Notes under the pieces: model-generated
What the model was told of the DNA's origin: nothing
Database searches by the model: none
Seen by the model: the letters and a program-made list of their open reading frames with translations, nothing else
Shown here: piece after piece, positions 33,844 through 41,603 of the stretch
Position numbering within the stretch: position 1 is the stretch's first letter
Layout of the letters: the number at the start of each line of letters is the position of its first letter
Assembly (NCBI GenBank): GCA_021029595.1
Contig: JAJJOY010000006.1
Coordinates: 1-64,000 of the forward strand
Reading direction: 5' to 3'
Length of the DNA stretch: 64,000 nucleotides
Source: Hominenteromicrobium mulieris
Lineage (GTDB): Bacteria; Bacillota; Clostridia; Oscillospirales; Acutalibacteraceae
Position numbers and translations under genes: made by a program

Positions 33844-35342
33844 CCCCGTTCCACGTCAGCTTTTTGTTCCGGTAATGTCAGCGGTTCCGGCAGAATCAAA
33901 GATTCCGTACGTAGCACCGGCAGTTCAAACCAGAATGTGCTGCCTTTACCCTCCACGCTCGCGACGCCGTACCGCCCGCCGTGCAGGTCCAGAATTTTCT
34001 TCACGATGGAAAGCCCCAATCCCGTGCCGACCTGTGCGCGTTTGTGCTCCTTATCAACCTTATAGTAGCGATCCCAGATGTACTGCAATTTATCCGCCGG
34101 TATACCCTCGCCCGTATCGCGAATAGATACGCGCACGGTGCTTTCCGTCACGGTCTGGTCGATATACACGGTCTTGTTCCCGCCCGAATAGTTAATGGCG
34201 TTATTCACAAGGTTATACAGCACCTGCGAAATTTTCAGCTGATCGGCGCAGACATACACCGTGCGGTCATACGTGAACGGGAAGCTGAAATCCGCCAACT
34301 TGTCGTAGCGGTGCAGCGTATTGCGGATATCCTCCGTCAAATTGAATTCGGAAACCGTCAGCGTCAATGCGCCCGCCTGTAATTTAGAGAGATCTAAAAG
34401 GTCGTTGACGATGCCTGTCAGGCGGTTCGCTTCGTCGATGACGATCTGCACGTTTTCCGGCGTGTTTTCGCCCGGAATGTCGCGCATCACCTCGGCATAG
34501 CCGGAGATCATCGTCAGCGGCGTGCGCAGATCGTGCGAAACATTGGCGATCAGCTCGCGGCGCAGATCTTCAACCTTGCTCAGCTCCGCCGCGGCATAGT
34601 TCAGTGTCGCGGCAAGCTCCGCCACCTCTCTTGCGCCCTGTTCCGGGAAACGGATGTCATATTTTCCCTCGCCCAGCTGCTTTGCAGATTCGTTCATCTG
34701 TTCCAAGGGCTTTGAAAGACGCGAAGAGATAAACAGTGCCAGCCCGAACGAAAGCAGGATCATTACGCCCGTCAGACACCACAATTGTATTTTCAGCGTT
34801 TCCACCGTGGAATCAACCGGGATCACGTCGCAGGACAGCAGCACAAGATACTCGTTCCCGCTCGAAAGCGTGACCGTCTGCGCGTAAATGATCGTGCGGT
34901 CCTGCCGTTCTATGGTGCTCGTCGGGTCTGTGATGTTGTCGTCCATCACGCTGCCGCCCGCCGCTTTCACCTCGGTGAAAAGCTGCTTGCAATCGAGGTA
35001 ATCAAAGCGCTCCAGCACGCCGCCGCGCGCCGCCGGGGAAAACGACACATTTGAGCCATCGCTGTTTGAAATGAGGATAGAAATATTCGTCGAGCGCGTC
35101 ACTTCAAAATAATCGCTCGCGGAGGCACTTTCGTCCAGCATCGCCACCACACGGTTCGCCACGCTGCGCACCTCATTGACCTTGATGGCTTTATAAAATG
35201 TGTTGAGCAATGTGATCTGAAATGTCCACAGCAACGTCACAATGACCGCCGTAAACAGCACGAACCCCAACATGACCTGCATGCGTATGCCCGGCTTGCG
35301 CCATTTTTTGAATTTATGCTTCTTTACTGTCTGTTCGCCCAT
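33837..35342 (-). CDS. two-component sensor histidine kinase
   Basis: A 501-residue membrane kinase. TM1 (about 20-42, QVMLGFVLFTAVIVTLLWTF) and TM2 (LWCLTGVMILLSFGLALFIS) bracket an extracytoplasmic sensor of about 150 residues. Next come HAMP (SRLSKPLEQMNESAKQLGEG), the H box NVSHDLRTPLTMISGY, and the N box VLYNLVNNAINYSG with DTGEGIP, GTGLGLSIVKK and GKGSTFWFELP. The family resembles PhoR/VanS-type kinases. ATG 35342 chosen; a TTG further out would overlap the regulator. It lies 13 bases after the response regulator gene. The signal is unknown. The reductive operon lies downstream on the same strand, but nothing shows that it is a target. Confidence 0.93.
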   Translation of the reverse strand: MGEQTVKKHKFKKWRKPGIRMQVMLGFVLFTAVIVTLLWTFQITLLNTFYKAIKVNEVRSVANRVVAMLDESASASDYFEVTRSTNISILISNSDGSNVSFSPAARGGVLERFDYLDCKQLFTEVKAAGGSVMDDNITDPTSTIERQDRTIIYAQTVTLSSGNEYLVLLSCDVIPVDSTVETLKIQLWCLTGVMILLSFGLALFISSRLSKPLEQMNESAKQLGEGKYDIRFPEQGAREVAELAATLNYAAAELSKVEDLRRELIANVSHDLRTPLTMISGYAEVMRDIPGENTPENVQIVIDEANRLTGIVNDLLDLSKLQAGALTLTVSEFNLTEDIRNTLHRYDKLADFSFPFTYDRTVYVCADQLKISQVLYNLVNNAINYSGGNKTVYIDQTVTESTVRVSIRDTGEGIPADKLQYIWDRYYKVDKEHKRAQVGTGLGLSIVKKILDLHGGRYGVASVEGKGSTFWFELPVLRTESLILPEPLTLPEQKADVERGE

Positions 35343-35355
35343 AGTCCCGCCGTCC

Positions 35356-36042
35356 TTATGCGCCGTGCGTTTCAAAGCGATAGCCCACGCCGCGCAGTGT
35401 CACAATGAATTTACTGTACGGGCCGAGGCTGCGGCGCAGCAGCTTGATGTGCGTATCCAGCGTGCGGTCGTCACCGTAGAAATCATACCCCCAAACATTT
35501 GTGATAAGCATTTCGCGTGTGAGGGCGATGTTGCGGTTGTTCACCATGTAAAACAGCAGGTCGTATTCCTTCGGAGACAAATCGGCACGCACGCCGTCCA
35601 CCGTGACGATCCGTCCGGTAAAATCGATTGTCAGGCCCTCCGCCCGGAACAACTCGTGCTTCGGTATTGCGGTGCGCTGCACACGGCTCATCACAGCGGC
35701 AACGCGCATCATCAGCTCTTTCGGAGAGAACGGCTTCACGACATAATCATCCACGCCGAGTTCAAAGCCGTGGATCTTATCATACTCCTCGCCGCGTGCG
35801 GAAAGCATGATGACGGCCGGCGATGCAATCTTCTTAATCTCCGCCACGGCCGAAAAACCGTCAAGCTCCGGCATCATCACATCCATGATGACAATATCGA
35901 ACGCATCGGGCGTTCTGCGGAACAGGCGCACCGCCTCCATGCCGTTTTCCGCTTCCGTCACCTCGTGCCCCTCAAACTCCGCGTATTTGCGGATGAGCAG
36001 GCGAATTTTCGCTTCATCGTCCACGACTAAAATTCTGTACAT
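35356..36042 (-). CDS. OmpR/PhoB-family response regulator
   Basis: A 228-residue regulator. The receiver domain has the acidic pair in LVVDDEAKIR, phospho-acceptor Asp in DIVIMDVMMPELDG, Thr/Ser in IMLSARGEEYDK and Lys in YVVKPFSPKEL. The winged-helix DNA-binding domain is LSPKEYDLLFYMVNNRN...LDTHIKLLRRSLG...TLRGVGYRFE. The ATG at 36042 has GGAGGCC upstream; the longer open frame is not supported. Co-transcribed with the kinase. Confidence 0.95.
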   Translation of the reverse strand: MYRILVVDDEAKIRLLIRKYAEFEGHEVTEAENGMEAVRLFRRTPDAFDIVIMDVMMPELDGFSAVAEIKKIASPAVIMLSARGEEYDKIHGFELGVDDYVVKPFSPKELMMRVAAVMSRVQRTAIPKHELFRAEGLTIDFTGRIVTVDGVRADLSPKEYDLLFYMVNNRNIALTREMLITNVWGYDFYGDDRTLDTHIKLLRRSLGPYSKFIVTLRGVGYRFETHGA

Positions 36043-36170
36043 GACAAGGCCTCCTTTTAACTGTTCCGCTCCGTTTACCTGTATCATAACGCACTTTTGT
36101 GAAAAAGCGGTGAATGCCGAATGAAAACTGCCATGCCGTATGCGCCTTCCCGCTTTTATTCCATGTGGAA

Positions 36171-36199
36171 ATTATATAAATATCCGGCCCTGTTTTCAA
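36171..36199 (-). promoter_or_regulatory. promoter of the two-component operon
   Basis: Minus strand: TTGAAA (36194-36199), 17-base spacer, TATAAT (36171-36176). About 130 bases of leader follow. It shares the 381-base divergent gap with the promoter at 36248-36276; no other feature is visible there. Confidence 0.75.
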
Positions 36200-36247
36200 G
36201 TATTTCCACGATTTATTTCTTTCACGAAGAAATTTTTCTATTGCCTG

Positions 36248-36276
36248 TTGACATTTCGGGAAAAGTGGAGTAAGAT
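36248..36276 (+). promoter_or_regulatory. promoter of the cytidylate-kinase-like gene
   Basis: TTGACA (36248-36253), 17-base spacer, TAAGAT (36271-36276). The leader to the ATG at 36424 is about 140 bases, with no clear structure. Confidence 0.7.
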
Positions 36277-36423
36277 ATTTTATAGAAAATACATACAAAT
36301 CATTCAAGTATTTTTTCTCATTTTAGAGTGTTTTTACAATCTCCTTTCCGGTTTTGTCGCATAGAGATGGGCGGAATGGGTGTTTTGTACACTTTATGTT
36401 GAGAAACCCGAGGAGGCGAGTCT

Positions 36424-37053
36424 ATGTTACCGATTATTACCATTGCGCGTCAGTACGGAAGCGGCGGCCACGAGGTCGGCGAGCGCCTGGCGGAAAAATT
36501 GAATGTCCCCCTTCTCGACAAGCAGCTGATCGCCATGGCGGCAAAAAAGAGCGGGCTGAGCGAGGAAGTCTTTGAAAAGGCGGACGAAAAAGCGGGCAAC
36601 AGCCTTTTGTATTCCATGGTGATGGGAAACTACACCTTCGGAAGCCGTATCACCGGCATCAACGATATGCCCATCAACGATAAGCTGTTCATTCTGCAAA
36701 GCGACATCATCAAGTCGGCTGCGGATAAAGGCCCGTGCGTCATCATCGGACGCTGCGGCGACTACATCCTGCGCGAGTACGACAACGTGTTCCGCGTATT
36801 CATCCACGCCAATAAGGAAGCGCGCATCAAGCGCATTTTGAGCAAAGGTCTGTGCGATGAGAAGAAGGTCTCCGATTTTGTCACAAAACGTGATAAGCAA
36901 AGAGCGAATTACTACAACTTCTACTCGAATAAGCGCTGGGACGATCTTTCGAATTATCACCTCACCATCGATTCTTCCGAATTCGATATTGATGAGGTTG
37001 CGGAGATCATCATTACGGCCATCGGCAAGATCAAGCCGCCCGCAAAGAAGTAA
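36424..37053 (+). CDS. cytidylate kinase-like family protein
   Basis: A 209-residue P-loop-type protein (Cytidylate_kin2). It has ITIARQYGSGGHEVGERLAEKL at the N-terminus, where a loop of GSGG type replaces the canonical Walker A, then LLDKQLIAMAAKKSG, CVIIGRCGDYIL in the middle, and KRDKQRANYYNFYSNKRWDDLSNYHLTIDSS near the end. Members are common in Clostridia beside other genes; the substrate is unproven and it is not the housekeeping Cmk. GAGGAGG lies upstream of the ATG. Followed by a shared terminator. Confidence 0.85.
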   Translation: MLPIITIARQYGSGGHEVGERLAEKLNVPLLDKQLIAMAAKKSGLSEEVFEKADEKAGNSLLYSMVMGNYTFGSRITGINDMPINDKLFILQSDIIKSAADKGPCVIIGRCGDYILREYDNVFRVFIHANKEARIKRILSKGLCDEKKVSDFVTKRDKQRANYYNFYSNKRWDDLSNYHLTIDSSEFDIDEVAEIIITAIGKIKPPAKK

Positions 37054-37116
37054 GCCTTTGCACATTCAATTTGAGTTTACCTTACCTTTTATATTTTTCA
37101 TTTTTTATCCCTTCAG

Positions 37117-37151
37117 AAAAAGAGGCGTACCTTTTGGTGCGTCTCTTTTTC
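37117..37151. terminator. bidirectional terminator
   Basis: AAAAAGAGGCGTACC / GGTGCGTCTCTTTTT stem with a four-base loop and T/A runs on both sides, between convergent genes. Confidence 0.9.
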
Positions 37152-37166
37152 TATGGTAATATTCTT

Positions 37167-37535
37167 TTATCCCGTTACGGAGTCTATCTCGCTGTCTCCG
37201 CCCTCTATGCGCACACTCACGCGCTGCGGCAGGCACACGGCAGATTCTCCCGCACGCTTGATAATCCCCTTGTTCACACAAATTTTGTCCGGGCACGGAC
37301 TTGAAACGAAATGTGCGCCGTCTTTGTCAAGCTCAATCACCGCGCCGTTCACTTCCAGCGTTAATGGCTCCTTTAAATCGGCCAGCACAACGCGGCGGTA
37401 CACTTCGCCATCCTGCTCAATGACGGCCTCTGCCCCCTTTGGGCGCGTTTTGGCATAGAGATACACGCCTGCCGCCACAGCGAGCACCAAAACGAGCAGG
37501 AGCGCTTCTTTCCATGAAAATTTTCGCTTTTCCAT
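37167..37535 (-). CDS. NusG domain II-containing protein
   Basis: A 122-residue protein with one N-terminal TM anchor (ALLLVLVLAVAAGVYLYA) and an extracytoplasmic NusG domain II: IEQDGEVYRRVVLADLKEPLTLEV, then SPCPDKICVNKGIIKRAGESAVCLPQRVSVRI. The CPDKIC and CLPQR motifs are the family mark. Such proteins are found next to ApbE and Gx-type transporters in Firmicutes, a set tied to flavinylation of extracytoplasmic electron carriers. ATG 37535 has GAGGGG upstream. It lies 13 bases after apbE. Confidence 0.87.
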   Translation of the reverse strand: MEKRKFSWKEALLLVLVLAVAAGVYLYAKTRPKGAEAVIEQDGEVYRRVVLADLKEPLTLEVNGAVIELDKDGAHFVSSPCPDKICVNKGIIKRAGESAVCLPQRVSVRIEGGDSEIDSVTG

Positions 37536-37548
37536 CGCAGCCCCTCTT

Positions 37549-38637
37549 TCAGGAAACAAGCGTGTAATCGCGGCTTGTGCGTGTAAAGCGGTCTTTCAGT
37601 CCGTCCGTCACCGTGATGTTGTTGTCCGAATTGATGAAAATACCTTCGGCATCGAATTCTTCCAGCAGCTTCATGCCGTCTTCTCTGCCGAGCACAAAGC
37701 ACGCTGTGGAAAGCGCATCGGAAAGCACGCCGCTTTTCGCGACGACCGTCACGGAAACAAGGCCGCTTTCTGCCGGGTAGCCCGTTTTCGGATCGAGCAG
37801 ATGGTGGTATAAAACGTCGTCCTGCTCAAAGTATTTTTCGTAGCTGCCGGAGGTGGAGACAAAGCCCTCCGCCAGCGTTACCGAACCGAGAGAGCCGTCA
37901 CCGTTCGGGTCGCGCACCGCCACGCTCCACGGCTTGCCGGAGCTTTTTTCGCCGTATACGCCCACGCTGCCGCCGACCGCAATGATAGCCGCTTTTGCGC
38001 CCGCTTCTTCGTAGGCTCTGACTGCCGCGTCACACGCCGCACCTTTGCCGACCGAACCGAGGTCCACCGCCATGCCGAGATTTTTCAAAGACGCCGTCTG
38101 CTCCGTTTCGTCTATGCGCAGCAAAGAGTGATTCACATACGGCAGTAAGGATGTGATGAGGTCACTGTCCGGCACTTCGTTCAATTCGTCATCAAAGTCC
38201 CATAAGCGCGAGATCGGCGCAATGGTCACATCGAATGCGCCGCCGCTTTTTTCCGAAACCGACTGCGCCTGCGTTAAAATGTTCAGCGTTTCATCACTCA
38301 GCGTCACCCAGTCCTTGCCCGCGTTGTTATTCAGCTTCTGAATATCGCTGTTCTCCACACGCCAAGAGATTTTCTGCTCCAGCGCTTCCACCGCGTCCGC
38401 CGCTTTCACGGCCGCGTCCTCGCGGTTTTCGCCGTAAACGGTTTGCTGCACGTAGCTGCCCATGGCGTAGGTCGTCACCTCGTACCGTTCTTCTTCGCGG
38501 TCCAAAAGCGGAAACAGCGCCAAGACAACGATCACCAAAAACAAAACTGCAACAAAAATCAGCGTCAGATGTTTCGCTTCCTTTTCCGTAATCGTTTTAA
38601 AAGAAAAACGCGCCGGGCGCTTTACGTTTGCTTTCAT
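37549..38637 (-). CDS. apbE: FAD:protein FMN transferase (ApbE)
   Basis: A 362-residue ApbE with an N-terminal TM/signal anchor (LIFVAVLFLVIVVLALFPLL), so it acts outside the cytoplasm. Conserved parts: YAMGSYVQQTVYG, LGSVGKGAACD, AIIAVGGSVGVYGE, HHLLDPKTGYPAESGLVSVTVVA and SDALSTACFVLG. ApbE moves FMN from FAD onto Thr/Ser of target proteins. No obvious target (FMN-binding domain protein, RnfG/NqrC-like) is in the window. Start ATG 38637, with GGAAGGA upstream. Confidence 0.93.
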   Translation of the reverse strand: MKANVKRPARFSFKTITEKEAKHLTLIFVAVLFLVIVVLALFPLLDREEERYEVTTYAMGSYVQQTVYGENREDAAVKAADAVEALEQKISWRVENSDIQKLNNNAGKDWVTLSDETLNILTQAQSVSEKSGGAFDVTIAPISRLWDFDDELNEVPDSDLITSLLPYVNHSLLRIDETEQTASLKNLGMAVDLGSVGKGAACDAAVRAYEEAGAKAAIIAVGGSVGVYGEKSSGKPWSVAVRDPNGDGSLGSVTLAEGFVSTSGSYEKYFEQDDVLYHHLLDPKTGYPAESGLVSVTVVAKSGVLSDALSTACFVLGREDGMKLLEEFDAEGIFINSDNNITVTDGLKDRFTRTSRDYTLVS

Positions 38638-38710
38638 AAAGACGAAATTCCTTCCGTTTGAGTTTCGGAACAATTTTAGCACAGATTGGTTTTAAAGTCC
38701 ACCGTACATC

Positions 38711-38739
38711 TTTACAGCGGTATGAAAAAGCTGTAAACT
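38711..38739 (+). promoter_or_regulatory. promoter of the SLOG-family gene
   Basis: TTTACA (38711-38716), 17-base spacer, TAAACT (38734-38739), 31 bases before the ATG at 38770. Confidence 0.6.
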
Positions 38740-38769
38740 ATGAGTATCAAACGAAAAGGAGGCTGTGCC

Positions 38770-39276
38770 ATGCGGAAAAATGCCTGCTGCTTTACAGGAC
38801 ACCGAGAAATTCCGCCCGAAGACCGGGAACCGCTCCGCGCGGCGCTGCTCTCCGAAATTCAAAGATTATATGCAGAAAAAGGCGTGACGGAGTTTTACAC
38901 CGGCGGCGCAAGAGGATTTGACACCATGGCGGCGGAAGCCGTCTTGAAAATTCGCGAAGCTCTGCCCGTGCGGCTGCACCTCATTTTGCCGTGCAAAGGG
39001 CAAAGCGACCGCTGGCATTTTGCGGAAAAGCGCCGCTACCGTGAAATTTTAAATCAGGCCGATACTGCGGAATTCCTTTTTGAACGGTATACGCCGGACT
39101 GTATGCTGCGGCGTGACGACGCCATGGTAGCGCGCAGCGGCTACTGCGTCTGCTATCTGCGCGACCCTGCCGCCAAACGCGGCGGCACCGCTTATACCGT
39201 AAGAAGAGCGAAAAAAGAGGGCCTTGAGATCATCCACTTGATCCCCGTAGAAGTTGAACAGCTCACACTGCTGTGA
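38770..39276 (+). CDS. SLOG-family protein (DUF1273/YpsA-like)
   Basis: A 168-residue Rossmann-like SLOG protein: CCFTGHREIP at the N-terminus, FYTGGARGFDTMAAEAVLK (the nucleotide-binding GGxxG loop), LHLILPCKGQSDRW, MVARSGYCVCYLRDP and GGTAYTVRRAKKEGLEI. SLOG proteins are thought to bind nucleotide-derived ligands; YpsA affects division in Bacillus. ATG 38770 has AAAGGAGG upstream, better than the in-frame ATG at 38740. Followed by repeat copy A. Confidence 0.87.
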   Translation: MRKNACCFTGHREIPPEDREPLRAALLSEIQRLYAEKGVTEFYTGGARGFDTMAAEAVLKIREALPVRLHLILPCKGQSDRWHFAEKRRYREILNQADTAEFLFERYTPDCMLRRDDAMVARSGYCVCYLRDPAAKRGGTAYTVRRAKKEGLEIIHLIPVEVEQLTLL

Positions 39277-39286
39277 TGTGAAACAA

Positions 39287-39484
39287 GACGAATAAAGTTT
39301 TCGTCGACCTTTTTCAAAAGGTCGTGAGGTCTCGGGGCAACGCCCTAAGTCGCCATTCGCAAATGGCGAAATCTTTTTGCCTACTTCAAAATCAGGAGGA
39401 TAGGCTAAACTGTCCAGTGGACAGTTTAGCCGCAAGGGACCCAATTAGGGGGTCCCTTGAAAGGGCGAGCCAACGCGAGCCTTA
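39287..39484 (+). repeat. multi-hairpin intergenic repeat, copy A
   Basis: It begins GAATAAAGTTTTCGTC and shows four perfect or near-perfect stems: GACCTTTTTCAAAAGGTC (39306-39323), CGCCATTCGCAAATGGCG (39351-39368), GGCTAAACTGTCC/GGACAGTTTAGCC (39403-39431) and CAAGGGACCC/GGGTCCCTTG (39433-39459). Unpaired landmarks shared with copies B or C are GGTCTCGGGGCAA and CGAAATCTTTTTGCCTA with AAAATCAGGA. No coding capacity. Confidence 0.8.
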
Positions 39485-39516
39485 GAAAAAAACACCTCAA
39501 AATCGAAAGGACATCC

Positions 39517-40023
39517 ATGAAGAAAAAAGCAGAGCACATCGCGCTCATCGGACTATTGGGTGCACTGGCACTGGTGCTGGGAATCCTCGAAAATCTCCTG
39601 CCCCCGCTGCCGGGCATGCCGCCGGGCGCAAAAGCCGGGCTTTCAAACCTTGTCACCATGTTCGCCGCCGGCGCTATCGGCCTGCCCGCGGCGCTGTTCA
39701 TTGCGGCAATCAAGGGTCTGTTTGCGTTTTTGACGCGCGGTGTTTCCGCCGGGCTGATGAGCCTTTGCGGCGGACTTTTGAGCACGCTCATCATGGGCAT
39801 ACTGTGGAAAAAAACAAAATTCACGCCGGTCTTCATCGGTGTCTGCGGTGCGTTCGGGCACAACCTCGCACAGCTGCTCGTCGCGTTATGGATGACCGGC
39901 TTCGGCGCGCTGGGGTATATTCCCGCGCTCGTGCTGTATTCGGTCGTCTGCGGCATCTGCACCGGGCTTTTGCTGCAGGTTTTACTCCCGCTGTTGGAGA
40001 AGCTACCGGTTTTGAGGAAATAA
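39517..40023 (+). CDS. Gx transporter family protein (HepS component I-like)
   Basis: A 168-residue membrane protein with five or six TM helices (IALIGLLGALALVLGILENLL, LVTMFAAGAIGLPAALFIAAIKGLFAFL, GLMSLCGGLLSTLIMGILW, GVCGAFGHNLAQLLVALWM, PALVLYSVVCGICTGLLLQVLL). It is the Gx_transp family, often misnamed heptaprenyl diphosphate synthase component I. Members sit with NusG-II and ApbE genes, here about 2 kb away on the other strand. GAAAGGA precedes the ATG at 39517. It is flanked by two inverted copies of the intergenic repeat. Confidence 0.85.
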   Translation: MKKKAEHIALIGLLGALALVLGILENLLPPLPGMPPGAKAGLSNLVTMFAAGAIGLPAALFIAAIKGLFAFLTRGVSAGLMSLCGGLLSTLIMGILWKKTKFTPVFIGVCGAFGHNLAQLLVALWMTGFGALGYIPALVLYSVVCGICTGLLLQVLLPLLEKLPVLRK

Positions 40024-40045
40024 TTTTATGATAAACTTATTTTCT

Positions 40046-40225
40046 AAGGGTTCGCGTGCGAACCCTTTAGGAAATCCATGCAACTGGGTTCACTACGTCT
40101 GAACAGTCCTCGTTTTTCGTTAGGCAAAAAGATTTCGCGCTCTGCGGAGCGCGCCTCTGAGCTTTGCCCCGAGACCCCATAAACTTTCTGAAGAAAGTTT
40201 AATCAAAGACTTTTAACCGCCGTTT
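40046..40225 (-). repeat. multi-hairpin intergenic repeat, copy B
   Basis: Minus-strand copy of the same element. Stem AAACTTTCTTCAGAAAGTTT (40181-40200) replaces the GACC...GGTC stem of copy A, followed by the conserved GGTCTCGGGGCAA. Stem CGCGCTCCGCAGAGCGCG (40136-40153) replaces the CGCC stem, followed by the conserved AAATCTTTTTGCCTA. Further stems ACTGTTCA/TGAACCCAGT and AAGGGTTCGC/GCGAACCCTT close it. It faces copy A across the Gx transporter gene. Confidence 0.75.
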
Positions 40226-40239
40226 CACGTCGTCTATCA

Positions 40240-40277
40240 AAAAAACGCCTATCCTCGCAAAAAGGACAGGCGTTTTT
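40240..40277 (-). terminator. terminator of the dehydratase/activase operon
   Basis: AAAAACGCCT / AGGCGTTTTT stem with A/T runs on both sides. It ends the leftward operon and may also serve the Gx transporter gene. Confidence 0.85.
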
Positions 40278-40286
40278 CAGCTTATG

Positions 40287-41588
40287 TTATTCTTCCGCTT
40301 TCGGAGCGTTCTCTTTTTCGGCCTGCTCCATGTTTTCCTTTGCAACCGCCAGCATCAGCTTGATACGGTTCTCCTGGTTGACCTTCGTCGCGCCCGGATC
40401 GTAATCAATCGGCACAATATTCGACTTCGGGTACAGGTTTTTCAGGCTGCGGATCATGCCCTTGCCGACGATGTGGTTCGGCAGGCAGCCGAACGGCTGT
40501 GCACAGATGATATTCGGGTAGCCGCTTTCAATAAGCTCCATCATTTCCGCGGTCAAGAGCCAACCCTCGCCCATCTTGCAGCCGTAGCCGATGACGCCTG
40601 TGATGAGCTTTTTGAGGTGCGCATACGAGGACGGCACAGTGAAGCGGTTAGAAACAGTGTTCGCGTGCTCCACGGCGCGGATAACGTGGCTTTCGATGCC
40701 GACGAGGTAGTCAAAGAGGATCTTCACAACCCCAAACTTCGCCTTGCTGCCGCCGAAAAGCTTAATATCTTCCATGCGGTTATCGACTTTAAACAGCATG
40801 AAGCCAAGCAGACCCGGCACCATCGTTTCGCAGTTCTGGCTGAACAGGAACTCTTCCAGATCGTTGTTGCCGATGGGCGAATACTTGACGTAAATTTCGC
40901 CGACAACACCAACGCGCACTTTCTTTTCGCCGGTCACAGGCACGTTCGCAAAATCCTCCGCGATCTGCGGCAGGATCGTCTCCATCTCCTTTGCGGAGTA
41001 GCCCTTTTCCTTTGCGAACATATCGGTCAGCTTTTTCGTCCAATCGTCCACAAGCTTCCGGCTCGCGCCCGCCTCTTTCTCATACGGTCTCGTCTGGTTG
41101 TGCAGCAGCATCAAAAGGTCGCCGTACGCAAGCACGCCCAGCGCCTTGCGGATCATCGGCAGCGTCAGCTTGAAGCCGCTGTTTTTCTCGAGTCCGGACA
41201 TATTGAGCGAAATGACCGGAATATACGAAAGGCCGTCTTTTTCCAGCGCCTTTCTCAAAAGGTGAATGTAGTTCGAAGCACGGCAGCCGCCGCCCGTCTG
41301 GGTGATGATGAGCGCCGTTTTATGCAGATCATATTTGCCGCTGTGCAGCGCGTCCATCATCTGGCCGATGGTGAGCAGCGCCGGGTAGCAGGTATCGTTG
41401 TGGACATATTTCAGACCCTCATCCACAATCTGACGGCCGCGCGTCTGGAGAATCTCCACGTTGTAGCCGTAAGAAGCGAACAGGTTTTCAAATAAACGGA
41501 AATGGATGGGCGCCATGTTCGGTGCAAGGATCGTATAACCCTCTTTTTTCATTTCCTTTGTAAATTCAACGCGATCGGTAAAAGCCAT
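40287..41588 (-). CDS. 2-hydroxyacyl-CoA dehydratase-like (HgdB/DCCP-type) protein
   Basis: A 433-residue protein of the HgdB-type fold. Its cysteines lie in HNDTCYPALL, TGGGCRASNYIHLL, GYGCKMGEGWLL and CAQPFGCLPNHIVGKGM, suited to bind Fe-S clusters. In many Clostridia this sequence is the C-terminal third of one giant protein fused to the activase part; here it is a separate gene with GGGAGG before its ATG, 15 bases after the activase stop. Whether it dehydrates an acyl-CoA or is a double-cubane-type reductase partner cannot be told. There is no CoA-transferase gene nearby, which argues against an amino-acid fermentation enzyme. Confidence 0.8.
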   Translation of the reverse strand: MAFTDRVEFTKEMKKEGYTILAPNMAPIHFRLFENLFASYGYNVEILQTRGRQIVDEGLKYVHNDTCYPALLTIGQMMDALHSGKYDLHKTALIITQTGGGCRASNYIHLLRKALEKDGLSYIPVISLNMSGLEKNSGFKLTLPMIRKALGVLAYGDLLMLLHNQTRPYEKEAGASRKLVDDWTKKLTDMFAKEKGYSAKEMETILPQIAEDFANVPVTGEKKVRVGVVGEIYVKYSPIGNNDLEEFLFSQNCETMVPGLLGFMLFKVDNRMEDIKLFGGSKAKFGVVKILFDYLVGIESHVIRAVEHANTVSNRFTVPSSYAHLKKLITGVIGYGCKMGEGWLLTAEMMELIESGYPNIICAQPFGCLPNHIVGKGMIRSLKNLYPKSNIVPIDYDPGATKVNQENRIKLMLAVAKENMEQAEKENAPKAEE

Positions 41589-41603
41589 ATTCGTGCGCCT
41601 CCC

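Noticed and set aside
33837-36042. Two-component system as the regulator of the downstream reductive operon
   Set aside because: Only adjacency supports it; the operon has its own promoter, and no regulator site repeats could be identified.
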